Origin: a virus
DNA length: 64,000 nt
Reading direction: 5' to 3' (one strand)
Virus record (IMG/VR): IMGVR_UViG_3300024999_001520
Span: 1 to 64,000 of that record
Shown: one piece after another, positions 43,933 to 55,200 of the stretch
How positions within the stretch are numbered: position 1 is the first letter of the stretch
Layout of the letters: each line of letters starts with the position of its first letter
The notes under the pieces: generated by a model
Databases searched by the model: none
Told to the model about the DNA's origin: nothing
What the model saw: the letters and a program-made list of their open reading frames with translations, nothing else
Position numbers and translations under genes: made by a program

Positions 43933-46900
43933 ATGGCATATGAAAACATCAAGTTATCAAAAGCTAACTTTGTAGTAATAGATGGCTATTTCTATTTTTT
44001 AGACTATATAAAAAACAGTTTAATATGTAAAGTAGACGACGGTTCTACCGCTTTTGAGTATCCCACCGATACTATAATAGGTACTGCAGTTAAAAGTTTA
44101 CAGTACGACGGTTATTACTTGTGGTCTTTACAAAACCATCCATCAGGTGGTTTATTATTTAAAAAATGGGCAATTATAAATTTTATATGTGTATTGATAG
44201 ATTCTTTTGAATATATAAGCAATACTGTATATACTTATTCCGCGGAAGCTTTTGGAGTAGAGTATTATAAAACATATATAACATCAATAGCCAACACACA
44301 CACCAATGTTTTATATATAAATGAATATTATGATAGTGTAATAACCGTAGGTACTAAATTAATACTTGGGCCAAATAGCTACCAACAGCGTGAAGAAGTG
44401 GAAGTAGCCACCGTTATAGGCGGGCAAATAACATTAACTGACAGTACACTGTATAAATATAATAATGACGATTTAGTGTGTTTGTGTAATAGCTTTTTTG
44501 TGTTTAATAATTATGATGGTGTAGACCCACTAAAAGGCACTTTATTTAGATTCGATTCTTATTCCGGCCATCTTTTATCTGCTGCAGTTGATTTAGACTA
44601 TAAAGACGTAACTGCAGCCACCTTTTATAGACTTCAAAATGTGCTTCCTGATCATCCTGACGCACATACGCTGGTCTATGTTAAAAATACCAATGCTAAA
44701 TTATTGGATATGTCTAACCTCGTTAATTTAACAGCTGCGTCCAGCTTTAATGATAATTTTAATGGTGTTGACCATTCAGATCCAAACAGCTCTTTATGGT
44801 CTATTACTAATGGTTCCCCAGAAATACTAAATAATATGTTATCTTGTAGTACCTCGGCTAATGGCCATAGTTCTATTGAGTCTAATTATTATTTAATGGG
44901 TGATTTTGAAGTTCAAGTTAGTGGTACTGTTGGAAGTTTAACCACTTTTTCAGGAACACCTGGTTATTTAGAACACTATGTTGAAATAGATAGCTCATCT
45001 AATAATACGTATAATTTTGGTGTGGTTCAGGAAATTAATTATTTAGACACCATATTTAAAGATAATTTTTTATCTGGTGGTGTAAATTGGCAAAATGTAA
45101 CTGGCACCGCCGACTATTCCTTAGGATATCTTAAACAAACCACTGATGGGGCACTAACTAGGACCATAGAAGAAATAGTCTACGGTACTAATTACAATGT
45201 GCTTTTTATGTTTAAAAATGCCGGGCGGGGAATAGGAGATTCAACCTATATTGTAAATCCACTATACATCGACGTTAATAATCGTTTGTCTGTAATTATG
45301 TATAATTACAGTTCTACTACATATAATGTGGAATTAATTAAAATAATAGGGGGCGGTAGTACTTCCTTATATAAAGATCAAAAATATAATTATTATGATT
45401 TGTATGGTACTTGGTTTTACGTTAGATTGCTAGTAACTAATGGTAAAATATATTTTAGGGTTTGGATGGCAGGTGTTACTGAGCCTGTTATTTGGGATTA
45501 CATCAGTGATAGTACTGTGGCCTCAAATTTGCCTAGCCAAAGCCGTTTTTATTCTTGGGCACAATACACATCAATAAATGGCACAGGTCTTGATAATGTA
45601 TACATATCAAATTTAGTTACTACTGATGCAACTACTAATGTATTTAATGACGATTTTTCTTTATCTAACGCACAGTGGACAGACACTATACCTACAACTG
45701 TGTATACCGCTGGGTACATGAACCACATCACAGACGGTGCTACATCTATCACTAATGACACTGTTTACTACGGTACAAAGTGGGAAGTATTCTTTAAATT
45801 TAAGAACCACGGTAGAGGAGTTAATGCTGATCAATACATAGTATCCCCAATTTACTTTGATGCTAATAATAAATTATACGTATATATGAACACTAATTCA
45901 TATTTAACAGGTACTAATTACATTAGTCTAAATAAATCTATTAGCGGTGTAGTAACCACAATATACACCAGTTATAAATATAATTATTATATATATTACG
46001 GTTATTGGTATAATATACGTATAGCTCGTTCAGACGATTTCATATATTTTAAGGTATGGATAGATGGTAGTTTAGAGCCCACTAATTGGGATTACATAGG
46101 TCCAGCTGCTGGTGCAGATTTGCCAGTAGAGGCTTATTTACAATCGCAAGCCGTGTATACAGGAGATGCTGGTACTGGGTTGGATAACATAAGTATAAAA
46201 ACATATGAGGTGGTAGATTATTCTGAGGCACCTTATGAAAATATTTATGCTTATATTAAAACTAATGATACCTTAATTGAAAAAACGCATCTGTACTCTG
46301 GTTTAACTACGTACCCTACTTATTTATTAAAAATAAATAAAAATGGTGCTAATTTGGCTTTTGAGTATAAAACTACTACCTCAGGCATATACAACGATAC
46401 TTGGAATTCATTACATATTGCAACTGACTATGGTAGCCAAGCTACATTAGCTTTGGGTGCGGAAGCTGTTTCTATGATAAATAGTGCTGTTTATTTCGAT
46501 GATTTAATATATACATCTGGCAAAGGCTACGTGGGAGAGTTAACCACAGAACTATTTGGTGTTATGAATATGGACAACGTAAGGGCTGATCAGGTAACTA
46601 ATATAGCCATTTATGACTTAGCTATAAATAAGGACACTATGTATAGATTACAATTAGAAGCCACCTATTATGGGGTTGATAATAGTTGGGCTACATACAA
46701 TTACCAAACATCTCCTATAAGACCTTTTGTAGATTTTATATCACTAGGCGCAAACCCGTTAATACTTCCGGCAGATGGTAAAAGCGTTTCCGTAATAACT
46801 GCCATTGTTCAAGATCAGTACGGTAATGGTATGATTAATAAACCGGTATCATTTACAGATAACAACACCATAGGCTATATAACTACACCACAAGTCTATA

Positions 46901-47001
46901 CAGATCAATACTATAATACAGGAAAAGCAGTAACAGTTTATAAATCAGGAACTGATGTAACACCTGTAATTATAGAAGGTACAGCCACCCAATATGACTG
47001 A
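43933..47001 (+). CDS. fibre-like paralogue B with two tandem lectin-like repeats and Big_1 domain
   Basis: This 1,022-residue protein has the same N-domain and Big_1 end as its neighbours. Between them are two successive copies of a sandwich domain (about 375-563 and 569-757), with matching strands NFLSGGVNWQNVTG / DFSLSNAQWTDTIP, VLFMFKNAGRGIGD / VFFKFKNHGRGVNA, and TGLDNVYISNL / TGLDNISIKTY. It has additional sandwich pieces before (TSANGHSSIES) and after. Glycan binding on the host surface is a plausible job. GAGG stands ahead of the ATG. It is the longest of the three paralogues. Confidence 0.75.
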   Translation: MAYENIKLSKANFVVIDGYFYFLDYIKNSLICKVDDGSTAFEYPTDTIIGTAVKSLQYDGYYLWSLQNHPSGGLLFKKWAIINFICVLIDSFEYISNTVYTYSAEAFGVEYYKTYITSIANTHTNVLYINEYYDSVITVGTKLILGPNSYQQREEVEVATVIGGQITLTDSTLYKYNNDDLVCLCNSFFVFNNYDGVDPLKGTLFRFDSYSGHLLSAAVDLDYKDVTAATFYRLQNVLPDHPDAHTLVYVKNTNAKLLDMSNLVNLTAASSFNDNFNGVDHSDPNSSLWSITNGSPEILNNMLSCSTSANGHSSIESNYYLMGDFEVQVSGTVGSLTTFSGTPGYLEHYVEIDSSSNNTYNFGVVQEINYLDTIFKDNFLSGGVNWQNVTGTADYSLGYLKQTTDGALTRTIEEIVYGTNYNVLFMFKNAGRGIGDSTYIVNPLYIDVNNRLSVIMYNYSSTTYNVELIKIIGGGSTSLYKDQKYNYYDLYGTWFYVRLLVTNGKIYFRVWMAGVTEPVIWDYISDSTVASNLPSQSRFYSWAQYTSINGTGLDNVYISNLVTTDATTNVFNDDFSLSNAQWTDTIPTTVYTAGYMNHITDGATSITNDTVYYGTKWEVFFKFKNHGRGVNADQYIVSPIYFDANNKLYVYMNTNSYLTGTNYISLNKSISGVVTTIYTSYKYNYYIYYGYWYNIRIARSDDFIYFKVWIDGSLEPTNWDYIGPAAGADLPVEAYLQSQAVYTGDAGTGLDNISIKTYEVVDYSEAPYENIYAYIKTNDTLIEKTHLYSGLTTYPTYLLKINKNGANLAFEYKTTTSGIYNDTWNSLHIATDYGSQATLALGAEAVSMINSAVYFDDLIYTSGKGYVGELTTELFGVMNMDNVRADQVTNIAIYDLAINKDTMYRLQLEATYYGVDNSWATYNYQTSPIRPFVDFISLGANPLILPADGKSVSVITAIVQDQYGNGMINKPVSFTDNNTIGYITTPQVYTDQYYNTGKAVTVYKSGTDVTPVIIEGTATQYD

Positions 47002-47009
47002 GGCAATTT

Positions 47010-49616
47010 ATGGCTTATGAAAATATAGATTTTAAGTATGGTAACTTTTGTATAGCACCCATCATTAATACTTTTGGCAGTATTGATACCACTAATGCTG
47101 CGGCCGTTCTGCAAATACGTAATTCATCCGGCGCTGTACAAGGAAACTATACTTTAAATCCTACCATACCACAAAATTCCACTGTTGATTCTCTTATTTA
47201 TACAGGGCCTATAAATACTTCAATATTAGCAGATGGTATGCCTTTTTTTACATTACAGCATACTGATGTCTCTAATTGTGTTATAAAGCGATGGGAATTA
47301 AATAATACCTCTAATAGATTAGATTTAGTGCAAACATTAAATATAACAGATAGCGGCTCTGACAATTTTGATTGTTACACAGCGTCTTTGGAACATTATA
47401 CTACTACGTTTTCTGCCGCCACCGCTTCTGGAACTGGATATATAAATGTATCAAGTACTGCACGTATGGTTGCTGGTGATATACTTTATTTAGGTCCAAG
47501 TAGCCATGCTAATAATATAAACGCTTTTGAACTGGCCTTGGTAACTGCTGTATCAGGTACAAGGGTTGATATAGTACCCACTATATCTGGTGCGCCGACA
47601 CCTCCCAATAATTATTACAATTCTTCTGATGCTGTAACGTACTATAAAGATATATTACTTTTTAGTAATTTAGGAGAATCAGGGGATGTAACCAAAGGCA
47701 CACTATTTAGATTGGACTCAATTTCAGGAAGTATAATAGATAGACATAGGAGTGGTTTATACAAAGATATTATAGCATCTAGGTATGGTGTGCCTTATAC
47801 TAATACAGTAGCATTTATTAAAGGTAATAACATACTATATGTAGATATAGATGACTTTGAGGTTAAAAAATCACAATCTATATTAAATGTTAAAGCGGAT
47901 GGTATGACATCAATAACCACATATGATATAGAGTTTACAAACACTGTTATATATAGACTACAAAAAGAGACTACTTTAAGAAATGACGATGGTACACAAT
48001 CTGACTACACATGGGCAAACTATAATTATCAACAAGACAGTGTGATACCATATGTGGATTCATTAGCTATGTGGGCGGCACCATCAAGCACGCTACACAA
48101 CCAAGAACAGACAACTATGTATGCATTAGTTAGAGACCAGTATGGCAACGCTTTATCTGGAATAGTGGTGTATTTTGATAAAGTCTCTGGTGATTCGAAT
48201 GGTAACTACGACGATATAAACAAACAAGATACCACGGATAGTAATGGTTTAGCCTCGTTGACCTATACTAGTGGTTGGTATGATCCTAATATTGCGGATT
48301 CTTGTTGTGATATAATAATTCTAACCACAAAAGTTTCGGGAGCAAGCACTTATACAGGCAGTCAATATGTTTGGGGCATTATGTCCTTGGACTTATTAAA
48401 AAAATATATTCATATGACTTACCCTGGTATAATAACACAGAAGCTTGATACCATTGAAAATAATACCATTTTAAAACAATTAGTAGATCTTTATATAACT
48501 TATGTTTTAAAGTCTTTGAGCAAATTTTGGTTTCCTGGTGGAGATGGTGATCAGCCATCGCCGCCTGGTAATGCTCCGCTTATAAAACAAATTTTGGATT
48601 TTACAAGCAAAGCTGACTTTGTGCAAGCGGCTAATTTTGAAAGTGATCTATTGTTAGATCAATTATCTCCTAAAACAGATACATTGCAGCTTAGTCAAAC
48701 TTACATAAGTAGGCACATGTCTTCTGGGCATAAAGATGATGTAACAATAAATCAATTTAGATTTTTAATAGACGCCGTGCCTAAATTCTGGTCAGAGAAA
48801 AATAGTGTTGATACTACAATATGGCTTAGACTGGCACCGTTTGGTTATGATCTTGATGCGGCCACGCTATCTTTTAAAGTCAGAGAAGTATCTTACGCAG
48901 GTGACACAGGACTGGTAGAGTACGCCAACACCGCTAATATAGTAGTAAATACTTACGACGCCGGTAGTGGGCTGCTTGGACTGGATATAACAGTCACACC
49001 AATAAATTTTTTCCACTCGAACGCAGTTGTTTATGTATTCGTTGTTGTATATGATAAAGCACCAATACCAAATAAGATAATGTTGGATTATTGGTTTAAA
49101 ACAATTGCTGACTACAAAGCACCTTTTATCATTAATGAGTACCCCGCCAGAGAAGCGCTAGATGTACCTGTGGATACAGAGATAGAATTTGATTTACTTG
49201 ATATTAATGTAGGAGTAGATATAAACAGTTTAGAGTTCTATGTTAATAATAGAAAAAAGCTTCCAATAATAAATACCATCACTCAGGGTTATCATATTAA
49301 GTATATACCAGAGGTAGATTTTCACTTCGGCCAAACAGTAGAAATAACTGTACGTGTTAAAGACGCATCAGACCAAGCTAATTACTTATTTGATACTTAT
49401 CGTTTTTACTGTATAGCTAGTAGCGGTCCTTGGTTTGATTTGGAATCACTCTCTCCCTCCGAGTGTAAATCAGGTGTATTTAGAAAATTAGGTGAGGTGT
49501 CACTTAATGTATATGCAATAGATGACGCTGGAATAGATAGACAAAGTATTACCTTAGATGTAGATAGGCATCGTGTTACTATAACCACCAAGCCTATATT
49601 ACTACGAATAATGTAA
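47010..49616 (+). CDS. fibre-like paralogue C with Big_1 and SbsA-like Ig domains
   Basis: This protein has 868 residues. The N-domain parallels the two genes before it (MAYENIDF start, 'LEHYTTTFSAATASGTGYI', 'GTLFRLDSISG', 'LYKDIIASRY'). A Big_1 domain lies near 355-460 (TTMYALVRDQYGNALSG, then TTDSNGLASLTY). A helical segment follows (DLLKKYIHMTY, IETN-type repeats, LVDLYITYVLKSLSKFWFPGG), and from about 700 come SbsA-like Ig domains (APFIINEYPAREALDVPVDT). The helical part could trimerise the fibre. The last residues end in an Ig-like strand, so the end may be natural or shortened. Confidence 0.75.
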   Translation: MAYENIDFKYGNFCIAPIINTFGSIDTTNAAAVLQIRNSSGAVQGNYTLNPTIPQNSTVDSLIYTGPINTSILADGMPFFTLQHTDVSNCVIKRWELNNTSNRLDLVQTLNITDSGSDNFDCYTASLEHYTTTFSAATASGTGYINVSSTARMVAGDILYLGPSSHANNINAFELALVTAVSGTRVDIVPTISGAPTPPNNYYNSSDAVTYYKDILLFSNLGESGDVTKGTLFRLDSISGSIIDRHRSGLYKDIIASRYGVPYTNTVAFIKGNNILYVDIDDFEVKKSQSILNVKADGMTSITTYDIEFTNTVIYRLQKETTLRNDDGTQSDYTWANYNYQQDSVIPYVDSLAMWAAPSSTLHNQEQTTMYALVRDQYGNALSGIVVYFDKVSGDSNGNYDDINKQDTTDSNGLASLTYTSGWYDPNIADSCCDIIILTTKVSGASTYTGSQYVWGIMSLDLLKKYIHMTYPGIITQKLDTIENNTILKQLVDLYITYVLKSLSKFWFPGGDGDQPSPPGNAPLIKQILDFTSKADFVQAANFESDLLLDQLSPKTDTLQLSQTYISRHMSSGHKDDVTINQFRFLIDAVPKFWSEKNSVDTTIWLRLAPFGYDLDAATLSFKVREVSYAGDTGLVEYANTANIVVNTYDAGSGLLGLDITVTPINFFHSNAVVYVFVVVYDKAPIPNKIMLDYWFKTIADYKAPFIINEYPAREALDVPVDTEIEFDLLDINVGVDINSLEFYVNNRKKLPIINTITQGYHIKYIPEVDFHFGQTVEITVRVKDASDQANYLFDTYRFYCIASSGPWFDLESLSPSECKSGVFRKLGEVSLNVYAIDDAGIDRQSITLDVDRHRVTITTKPILLRIM

Positions 49617-49640
49617 CTATCTAAATAATAGAGGGATTAG

Positions 49641-50255
49641 ATGGCTATAACAATAATGGATTTTGCAATAAGTCTTAATGATTGGGTATATATAGAAGAC
49701 CCCATAGCATTTTCGTCTACTGTTTACGATACTACAACATCAGGCATAAACCCATTAAATACTTATTATATATTTAATGATGTTATTTTGCCTACTAGTG
49801 TATCAGGTCTGGGTGCTGGTTACTATATAATAGAAACATTCCCTCTAAGTGTAAGTGGTGCCGTAGATTTAACATTACATATATCAAACTATGACGCTGA
49901 AGCTTTGGAGGAGAATTATTCCTTTTTGTTTGGGTATCATATTTTATATAAAGATCCTAATAAAGATTGGGGCGCAGACAAGGAGATATTAATATCGGCA
50001 GCAGCAACAAACACCGCTATATGTCCAAATTCAGAAAGAGTCACAACTTACTTTACAACAAAAGAATACGACCACTACGACTTGGCTTCCAGTATAGTTC
50101 CGACAGGCTGGGCAAATCTTGGTGCTGAGATAAAACCGCAAACAATGCAATACTTTTATGGGCATACATATACCGTAACAGTTAGTGGTATAAAGGATTA
50201 TAACGGCAATCAATTGCCTGCATTTAGTTGGTATTTTACGATAATCAGTAATTAA
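49641..50255 (+). CDS. small fibre-associated beta protein
   Basis: This 204-residue protein is beta-rich, with long hydrophobic strands (TYYIFNDVILPTSVSGLGAG, YSFLFGYHILYKDPNKDWG) and an Ig-like C-terminus (YGHTYTVTVSGIKDYNGNQL, then FSWYFTI). It may continue the fibre stalk formed by the three paralogues. GAGGGA lies before the ATG. No family is recognised. Confidence 0.65.
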   Translation: MAITIMDFAISLNDWVYIEDPIAFSSTVYDTTTSGINPLNTYYIFNDVILPTSVSGLGAGYYIIETFPLSVSGAVDLTLHISNYDAEALEENYSFLFGYHILYKDPNKDWGADKEILISAAATNTAICPNSERVTTYFTTKEYDHYDLASSIVPTGWANLGAEIKPQTMQYFYGHTYTVTVSGIKDYNGNQLPAFSWYFTIISN

Positions 50256-50282
50256 TATGTTAATATTTAAGGAGGAATTAAT

Positions 50283-51836
50283 ATGTGTGCTGCAATAACT
50301 AGATGGGTAGAACTAGATCCGTCCACAGCAGGAGATTATGGTGACGGTAGAGGAGCCGGCTGTAAAGGCACCCGTGCCTCATCTACTGCTACAGCTGCTG
50401 TAGGAGACACATTTACCATAGGGCCCGCTAATAATAGGCTTTACTTATCTATGGATGGTGACCCTGCACCATACATAACCCTTTATTCTGGAACAAGCCT
50501 TGACCCTAGATTTGTGGCCAGGGATATTACAGAGAAAATGCATGATCTAGGTAAAAGTGACGAACGTTGGGACAAAGCTGTCTGTGAATGGACTAATACA
50601 GCTGGACAAGGTAATTGTTTTCAAATTTACTCTGGTACTATGGGAGTAGCATCAACTGTCGCTGTTATAAGTGGTACAAACACAGTGCATGCCACATTAG
50701 GGTTTAGTACTAGAAGTGAAGTGGGTGGTTTAGCCACAACCAACAACTTCGCTGGAACAGTAACAATCTCCGGAACGTATAAAGGTTTCTTTGATGAAAC
50801 GTACAAAGTAGTCATAACTAATGATAATGATGCTGCAAGAGGAATAGGTACAGCCTCAAAAGTTATTACCTACGGGGGTATTATGACTACCGGTGGTGTG
50901 TATAATTATAGTGCCGATACAACATACACTATAACAATAGACATAACTAATGGCACAACTATGGGTGGTGGGACGGGTAATGTACCTATGATGACTTGGT
51001 CAGCATCTCCTTCCGCAGACAATTCCACCGTAGCCACAGAGCTTTTATATGCAAATCATTGGTATAAGATAGGCACCCGTGGGCTTATGATTAAGTTTAC
51101 AGATGCTGTTTTCTCAGCAGGCTATTGGACAGTACCTTGCTATAAACCTGACTATACTAGTGGCACTAATGTTACAGACCCAGCAGGTTCTGCTATGTTT
51201 GCTTACTCATCCACAAGAGGGGACATGGGGGCAGCCGCCCCGACCCCAGCAGAGGGTAATTGGGCACGATTAGGTACAAGAGGCTTATATATTAAATTTG
51301 AGCCCACAGGGCCTACTGATTACCTAGGAATACGCGATGAGTTCACTATTTTATGTTCAGGTCCTAAACCAAAGTCCTATGATATAACCAGTCTTAATTA
51401 TGGAAATGTCACTGTGTCTACCGAGAGTCCAGTCAAATGTGTCATGTTTGAAATTGTTTCCGGCGCCGTGCAGTCAAGCTCTATAAAATTTGGGTTACAG
51501 AGCCACGGTAGTTTTTCTCACCATGAAGCGGGTAACAATGATACCTATTTTAGATTTGGCACCGTAGGCCCAGGCAGTAACGCCGGTATAGCCCCAGAAA
51601 ATGGTATAGAATGGTATCCAGGTATAACCGCCGCTGATATAGACAGCAACACGCCTCCTGCGTACTTATATCACACTGTAGCTAATATGTTGGTTGTAGC
51701 CACAGCAGATGATAGTGAGAGTGTAGGAAATATTGGCTTGACAAGCGACCCAATATTTGTTAACATACGTTTAGGCGCAAGTGAGACAGGGGCGAATTCT
51801 ACTATTAATCAAAGAACTTTTTTTGATTTTAGTTAA
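50283..51836 (+). CDS. tail-tip protein with an SGT-LGF module
   Basis: This protein has 517 residues. Residues about 78-150 repeat the module seen in the 326-residue protein: FVARDITEKMHDLG, then FQIYSGTMGVASTVAV and ATLGFSTR. The rest is beta-rich with two near-repeats: ELLYANHWYKIGTRGLMIKF and NWARLGTRGLYIKFEPTGPT both end in a 'GTRGL.IKF' strand. AGGAGG stands before the ATG. It is the last gene before a strong terminator, so it closes the first tip transcript. Confidence 0.7.
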   Translation: MCAAITRWVELDPSTAGDYGDGRGAGCKGTRASSTATAAVGDTFTIGPANNRLYLSMDGDPAPYITLYSGTSLDPRFVARDITEKMHDLGKSDERWDKAVCEWTNTAGQGNCFQIYSGTMGVASTVAVISGTNTVHATLGFSTRSEVGGLATTNNFAGTVTISGTYKGFFDETYKVVITNDNDAARGIGTASKVITYGGIMTTGGVYNYSADTTYTITIDITNGTTMGGGTGNVPMMTWSASPSADNSTVATELLYANHWYKIGTRGLMIKFTDAVFSAGYWTVPCYKPDYTSGTNVTDPAGSAMFAYSSTRGDMGAAAPTPAEGNWARLGTRGLYIKFEPTGPTDYLGIRDEFTILCSGPKPKSYDITSLNYGNVTVSTESPVKCVMFEIVSGAVQSSSIKFGLQSHGSFSHHEAGNNDTYFRFGTVGPGSNAGIAPENGIEWYPGITAADIDSNTPPAYLYHTVANMLVVATADDSESVGNIGLTSDPIFVNIRLGASETGANSTINQRTFFDFS

Positions 51837-51855
51837 ATAAGGCTTGAAGGTTAAT

Positions 51856-51887
51856 GGTAAGATACTAACGTATCTTACCTTGTTTTA
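51856..51887 (+). terminator. intrinsic terminator after the first tail-tip block
   Basis: GGTAAGATAC (51856-51865) and GTATCTTACC (51870-51879) form a perfect 10-bp stem with a TAAC loop, followed by TTGTTTTATTATT. This is a textbook intrinsic terminator. It divides the tip genes into two transcripts, or partly reduces expression of the genes after it. Confidence 0.9.
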
Positions 51888-51912
51888 TTATTAAAAGGAA
51901 AAGGAACCAATC

Positions 51913-52221
51913 ATGTCAATTAGAAGAGGTTGGGAAGTAGAACTACAAGATGGTACTACTATAAATGAAAAGCAATCTTCTTGGGCTTCTATACCAAAAA
52001 CACAGATAAAATGTCTATCCTTACATTATGATGGAAGAAGTTGGCACTTAGAAAATAAAGAAGCCTACTTTATCAATACTCGTGCGTCTATGGTACCTGG
52101 TAATCAAGCCTCTTTTCAAGTGGAGCAGCGTACAATAGGTTTTTATGAGGGCGCTACAAAAGTACATTATACTATTGATGAGTTTACTGGTAAATTTAAT
52201 GTAAAGGTCGTAAATGGCTAA
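51913..52221 (+). CDS. small conserved-looking protein at the start of the second tip block
   Basis: This protein has 102 residues. It opens with RRGWEVELQDGTTINE, runs through WHLENKEAYFINTRASMVPG and closes with YTIDEFTGKFNVKV. The compact, beta-strand pattern suggests one small barrel. AAAGGAAAAGGA lies upstream of the ATG. It overlaps the next gene by eight bases, so the two are translated together. The function is not recognised. Confidence 0.65.
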   Translation: MSIRRGWEVELQDGTTINEKQSSWASIPKTQIKCLSLHYDGRSWHLENKEAYFINTRASMVPGNQASFQVEQRTIGFYEGATKVHYTIDEFTGKFNVKVVNG

Positions 52222-55200
52222 AAATCCATGCCAATATTGGTCAACTATTGAACCCGCTATATGTGCACATTGGGATAATAGCAAAACCATATGTTTATAC
52301 AAAGCTACGAATGATCAAGGGACTCTTGTAAGAGCCACCATGGCTCCTTATTGTAATCTTCTTGGCACCGCGGATTATATTTGTAAACAATATGAGCCTG
52401 GTGAAGCATCATCAGCCAGATGTGTCTTACCTGATCCTTCGAGACATGTCACTAACAAAGTTACATGCGAAAAATGGGTGCATACTGTAGCTAGCGGTTC
52501 TGGTATAGCAGATATAGACAAACCAGTCTATTTGTACGATTCTGAGCTAAATCCAATAACAATATCTGGCGTTAGCGGTTATTGGTCATTTAAAGCAATC
52601 AATGAATATAATGATGGGCAATGTGATGGTTACGGGACAGCCACAACCTGTTCTGGTTACGCCCCATTTATTATGGCCTTCGGTAAACTTAAACCAAAAG
52701 AATTTGGTTCTGAGGACACTACTCCATATGCCTTAGAAGGATGTTATACCAAACAGCAGTTAGGTTACAGAATACCGTTGCCTTATTTAGTGTTTAATGT
52801 TAGAGCAAAACTAAGTAAGTGTTATTGGTGGGCAGCAGCTTCAGAGAATTTTTCTATTAATACCGTAAACGGGGAAGCCAATGAAATAACTACGTATTGC
52901 ACTTGTTCAGACGATAACGTAAAAGAGTTTTGGGAATACAAATACGATGATTCCTATGGCTACATTGCTCCATGTAATGGTGCTAAACCAGAGTGTCCTC
53001 ATTATACAGGAGTTTGTTGGAGGTACTGTATTGATGATAAAATGGGTGAAGGGGATAAAGTATTAGCAGAGCAATTATTAGAGCTTAGATACTATATAAG
53101 AAGAGAACGTTGGGCAGACTTAGTAGTAACCACCAATTCCTTAGGTGCTACTATTAAACAACCTATATACTATCTATCTTTTGATAATCCAGACTTATAT
53201 GCTTGGTTGGGCACATACACATTATTTATTAATCCAAAAGTATACTCTACCTCAGCCTTAATTCATGCTGCTAGGAATTATTTTAGTCATTTTGATTACT
53301 TTGATGTGTCTTATGATAGTACTACATTAACTGATGGAATACCTACTGAAACACAAGAAACAAGTTTTCCTACTTTAATAAAAGAAATCAAAGAGCCCAA
53401 TCTTAGACCTATAATAAGAAATGTTTTTGATCAAGTTACAGAAACAATATCAGAGGGGGACGAAGACACCTCACCCATAGTAAATAAGCATAATGTATTC
53501 GAGGTAGGAGATCTTAACCATGAGTATTTGATTATTTGGGGCGACTCCTTTTCGTATAATGCAGATATCTATGCTATAAATTTAAGTGATCCGGATATAA
53601 ATAAACGATTACCGTCAACAGTAAAGGTAGGATTGCTTGAATATGTCAGTAGTTACGCTATCTCTAAGGCTAAAAGTGCTGACTCATATGATGCTTGGAA
53701 AAAGCAACTAAATCTAATTGTTGATAATCTTATTACATTTATGCCAGACAGCATTGCCGGTAATGAATTACCAAAAAATGAAAACTCTTTTTATATTAGA
53801 ACGAAAACTTTTTTTGGTGATAATAAAATACTGGTAATGGTAAAAACAGAAGATTCTTGGGAATTTGATACAGTAGACTTTAAAAAAGAATACTGTGGTG
53901 GCATTATAGCTCAAACAGCCTTTTACATAGAAGGTGACGGTGGTACTGTTGCTAAACTACCAAACTATGAAAGCCGTTTTGCCTCCAACATTAACGACAA
54001 TGGTATCATTAAATTTAAATTTCTCAGTTTAAGAAAAGATAAAGTTCATGGTGATGTGGCCTACATCTATAATGATACCAATAGTGATGATATTACAAGT
54101 TTTATACTATACAAAGTAACCGCATTTGCAGATCTAACACTGACCGAAGAAAATATAAAGTTTTTTGGTAACAGCGGTAAAGCACTGGTGATACTGCCCG
54201 ATACAGACCCCAATTTAAATTATATCCATAGCCCTTTTGAAATAGAAGGTAAGTTAACGTTAGATGTTATAGACGTTGATGGCAAACATAAAGCTGTTTC
54301 TATGGAGATAATGGATTGGTGTAATGACGCCCTTGAAGTTAATCAGTTTTTTATTAAGCCAAAAGAGGTCTTTGATTTTATAAGACCTTGTTCGTTTCAA
54401 CTTAATATACCAAAACTATGTTATTATCAAAAGAGAAGTTTTAATGAAACACCCGAAGGATCTTTTGAAAAAATAACAGCCGGGGCATTAACTGACCCCT
54501 TAGAATTAAATATAGCAAATATGAATGATGGTGAATCCATAGAATATGAATTAAGTAAATTCGATGCTACCAGCATACTAATATCTGCTGCCTATAAGAG
54601 CACAGGAGGTAGGGTTAAAGGGGCAACCAGAACAAAACCAATCATGTGGGTTAAACAACCCTATTGTCAGGATGTTGAAATTATGTATAGTTGGAAAGCT
54701 AGCTACACGACCTATACGTTACATCCAATAGGGCTGTGCTACGGTAAAAGATACTCAACAATATTAGAAACCGGTATTATGGGTGGGGTAGCACCTCCCT
54801 GCGGTGATCACGACCTTCCAACATATGCGAGAGCAAGTTTTATGTGGTACCCTTATAGTGCTTGCGACGAAACTATGAGCTACACAGAAGTATCCAGCGC
54901 CCATATCTCTGATAGAAATATTATGGAAGTATTTACAGATGAAGAATCAAATCATGGATCACATGACATGCGCATGCTAGGGCCAGTAGAGTCTTATGGT
55001 TTTGAGGAGTCACACGCACAATTATGGAATTGTACTTGCGACTTTTTTTACTATAATGGTAAAAAAACATCAGAAAATATATTTAACGGTCAAAGTTATT
55101 ATAGAGGTGGGCTTGATGATGTAGCACTCGAATTTTGTTTAAGAAATGGAGGCTCTCCTCCAAAATTTGGGGACGTTGTTCGTGGACAATTAAACTCTTA

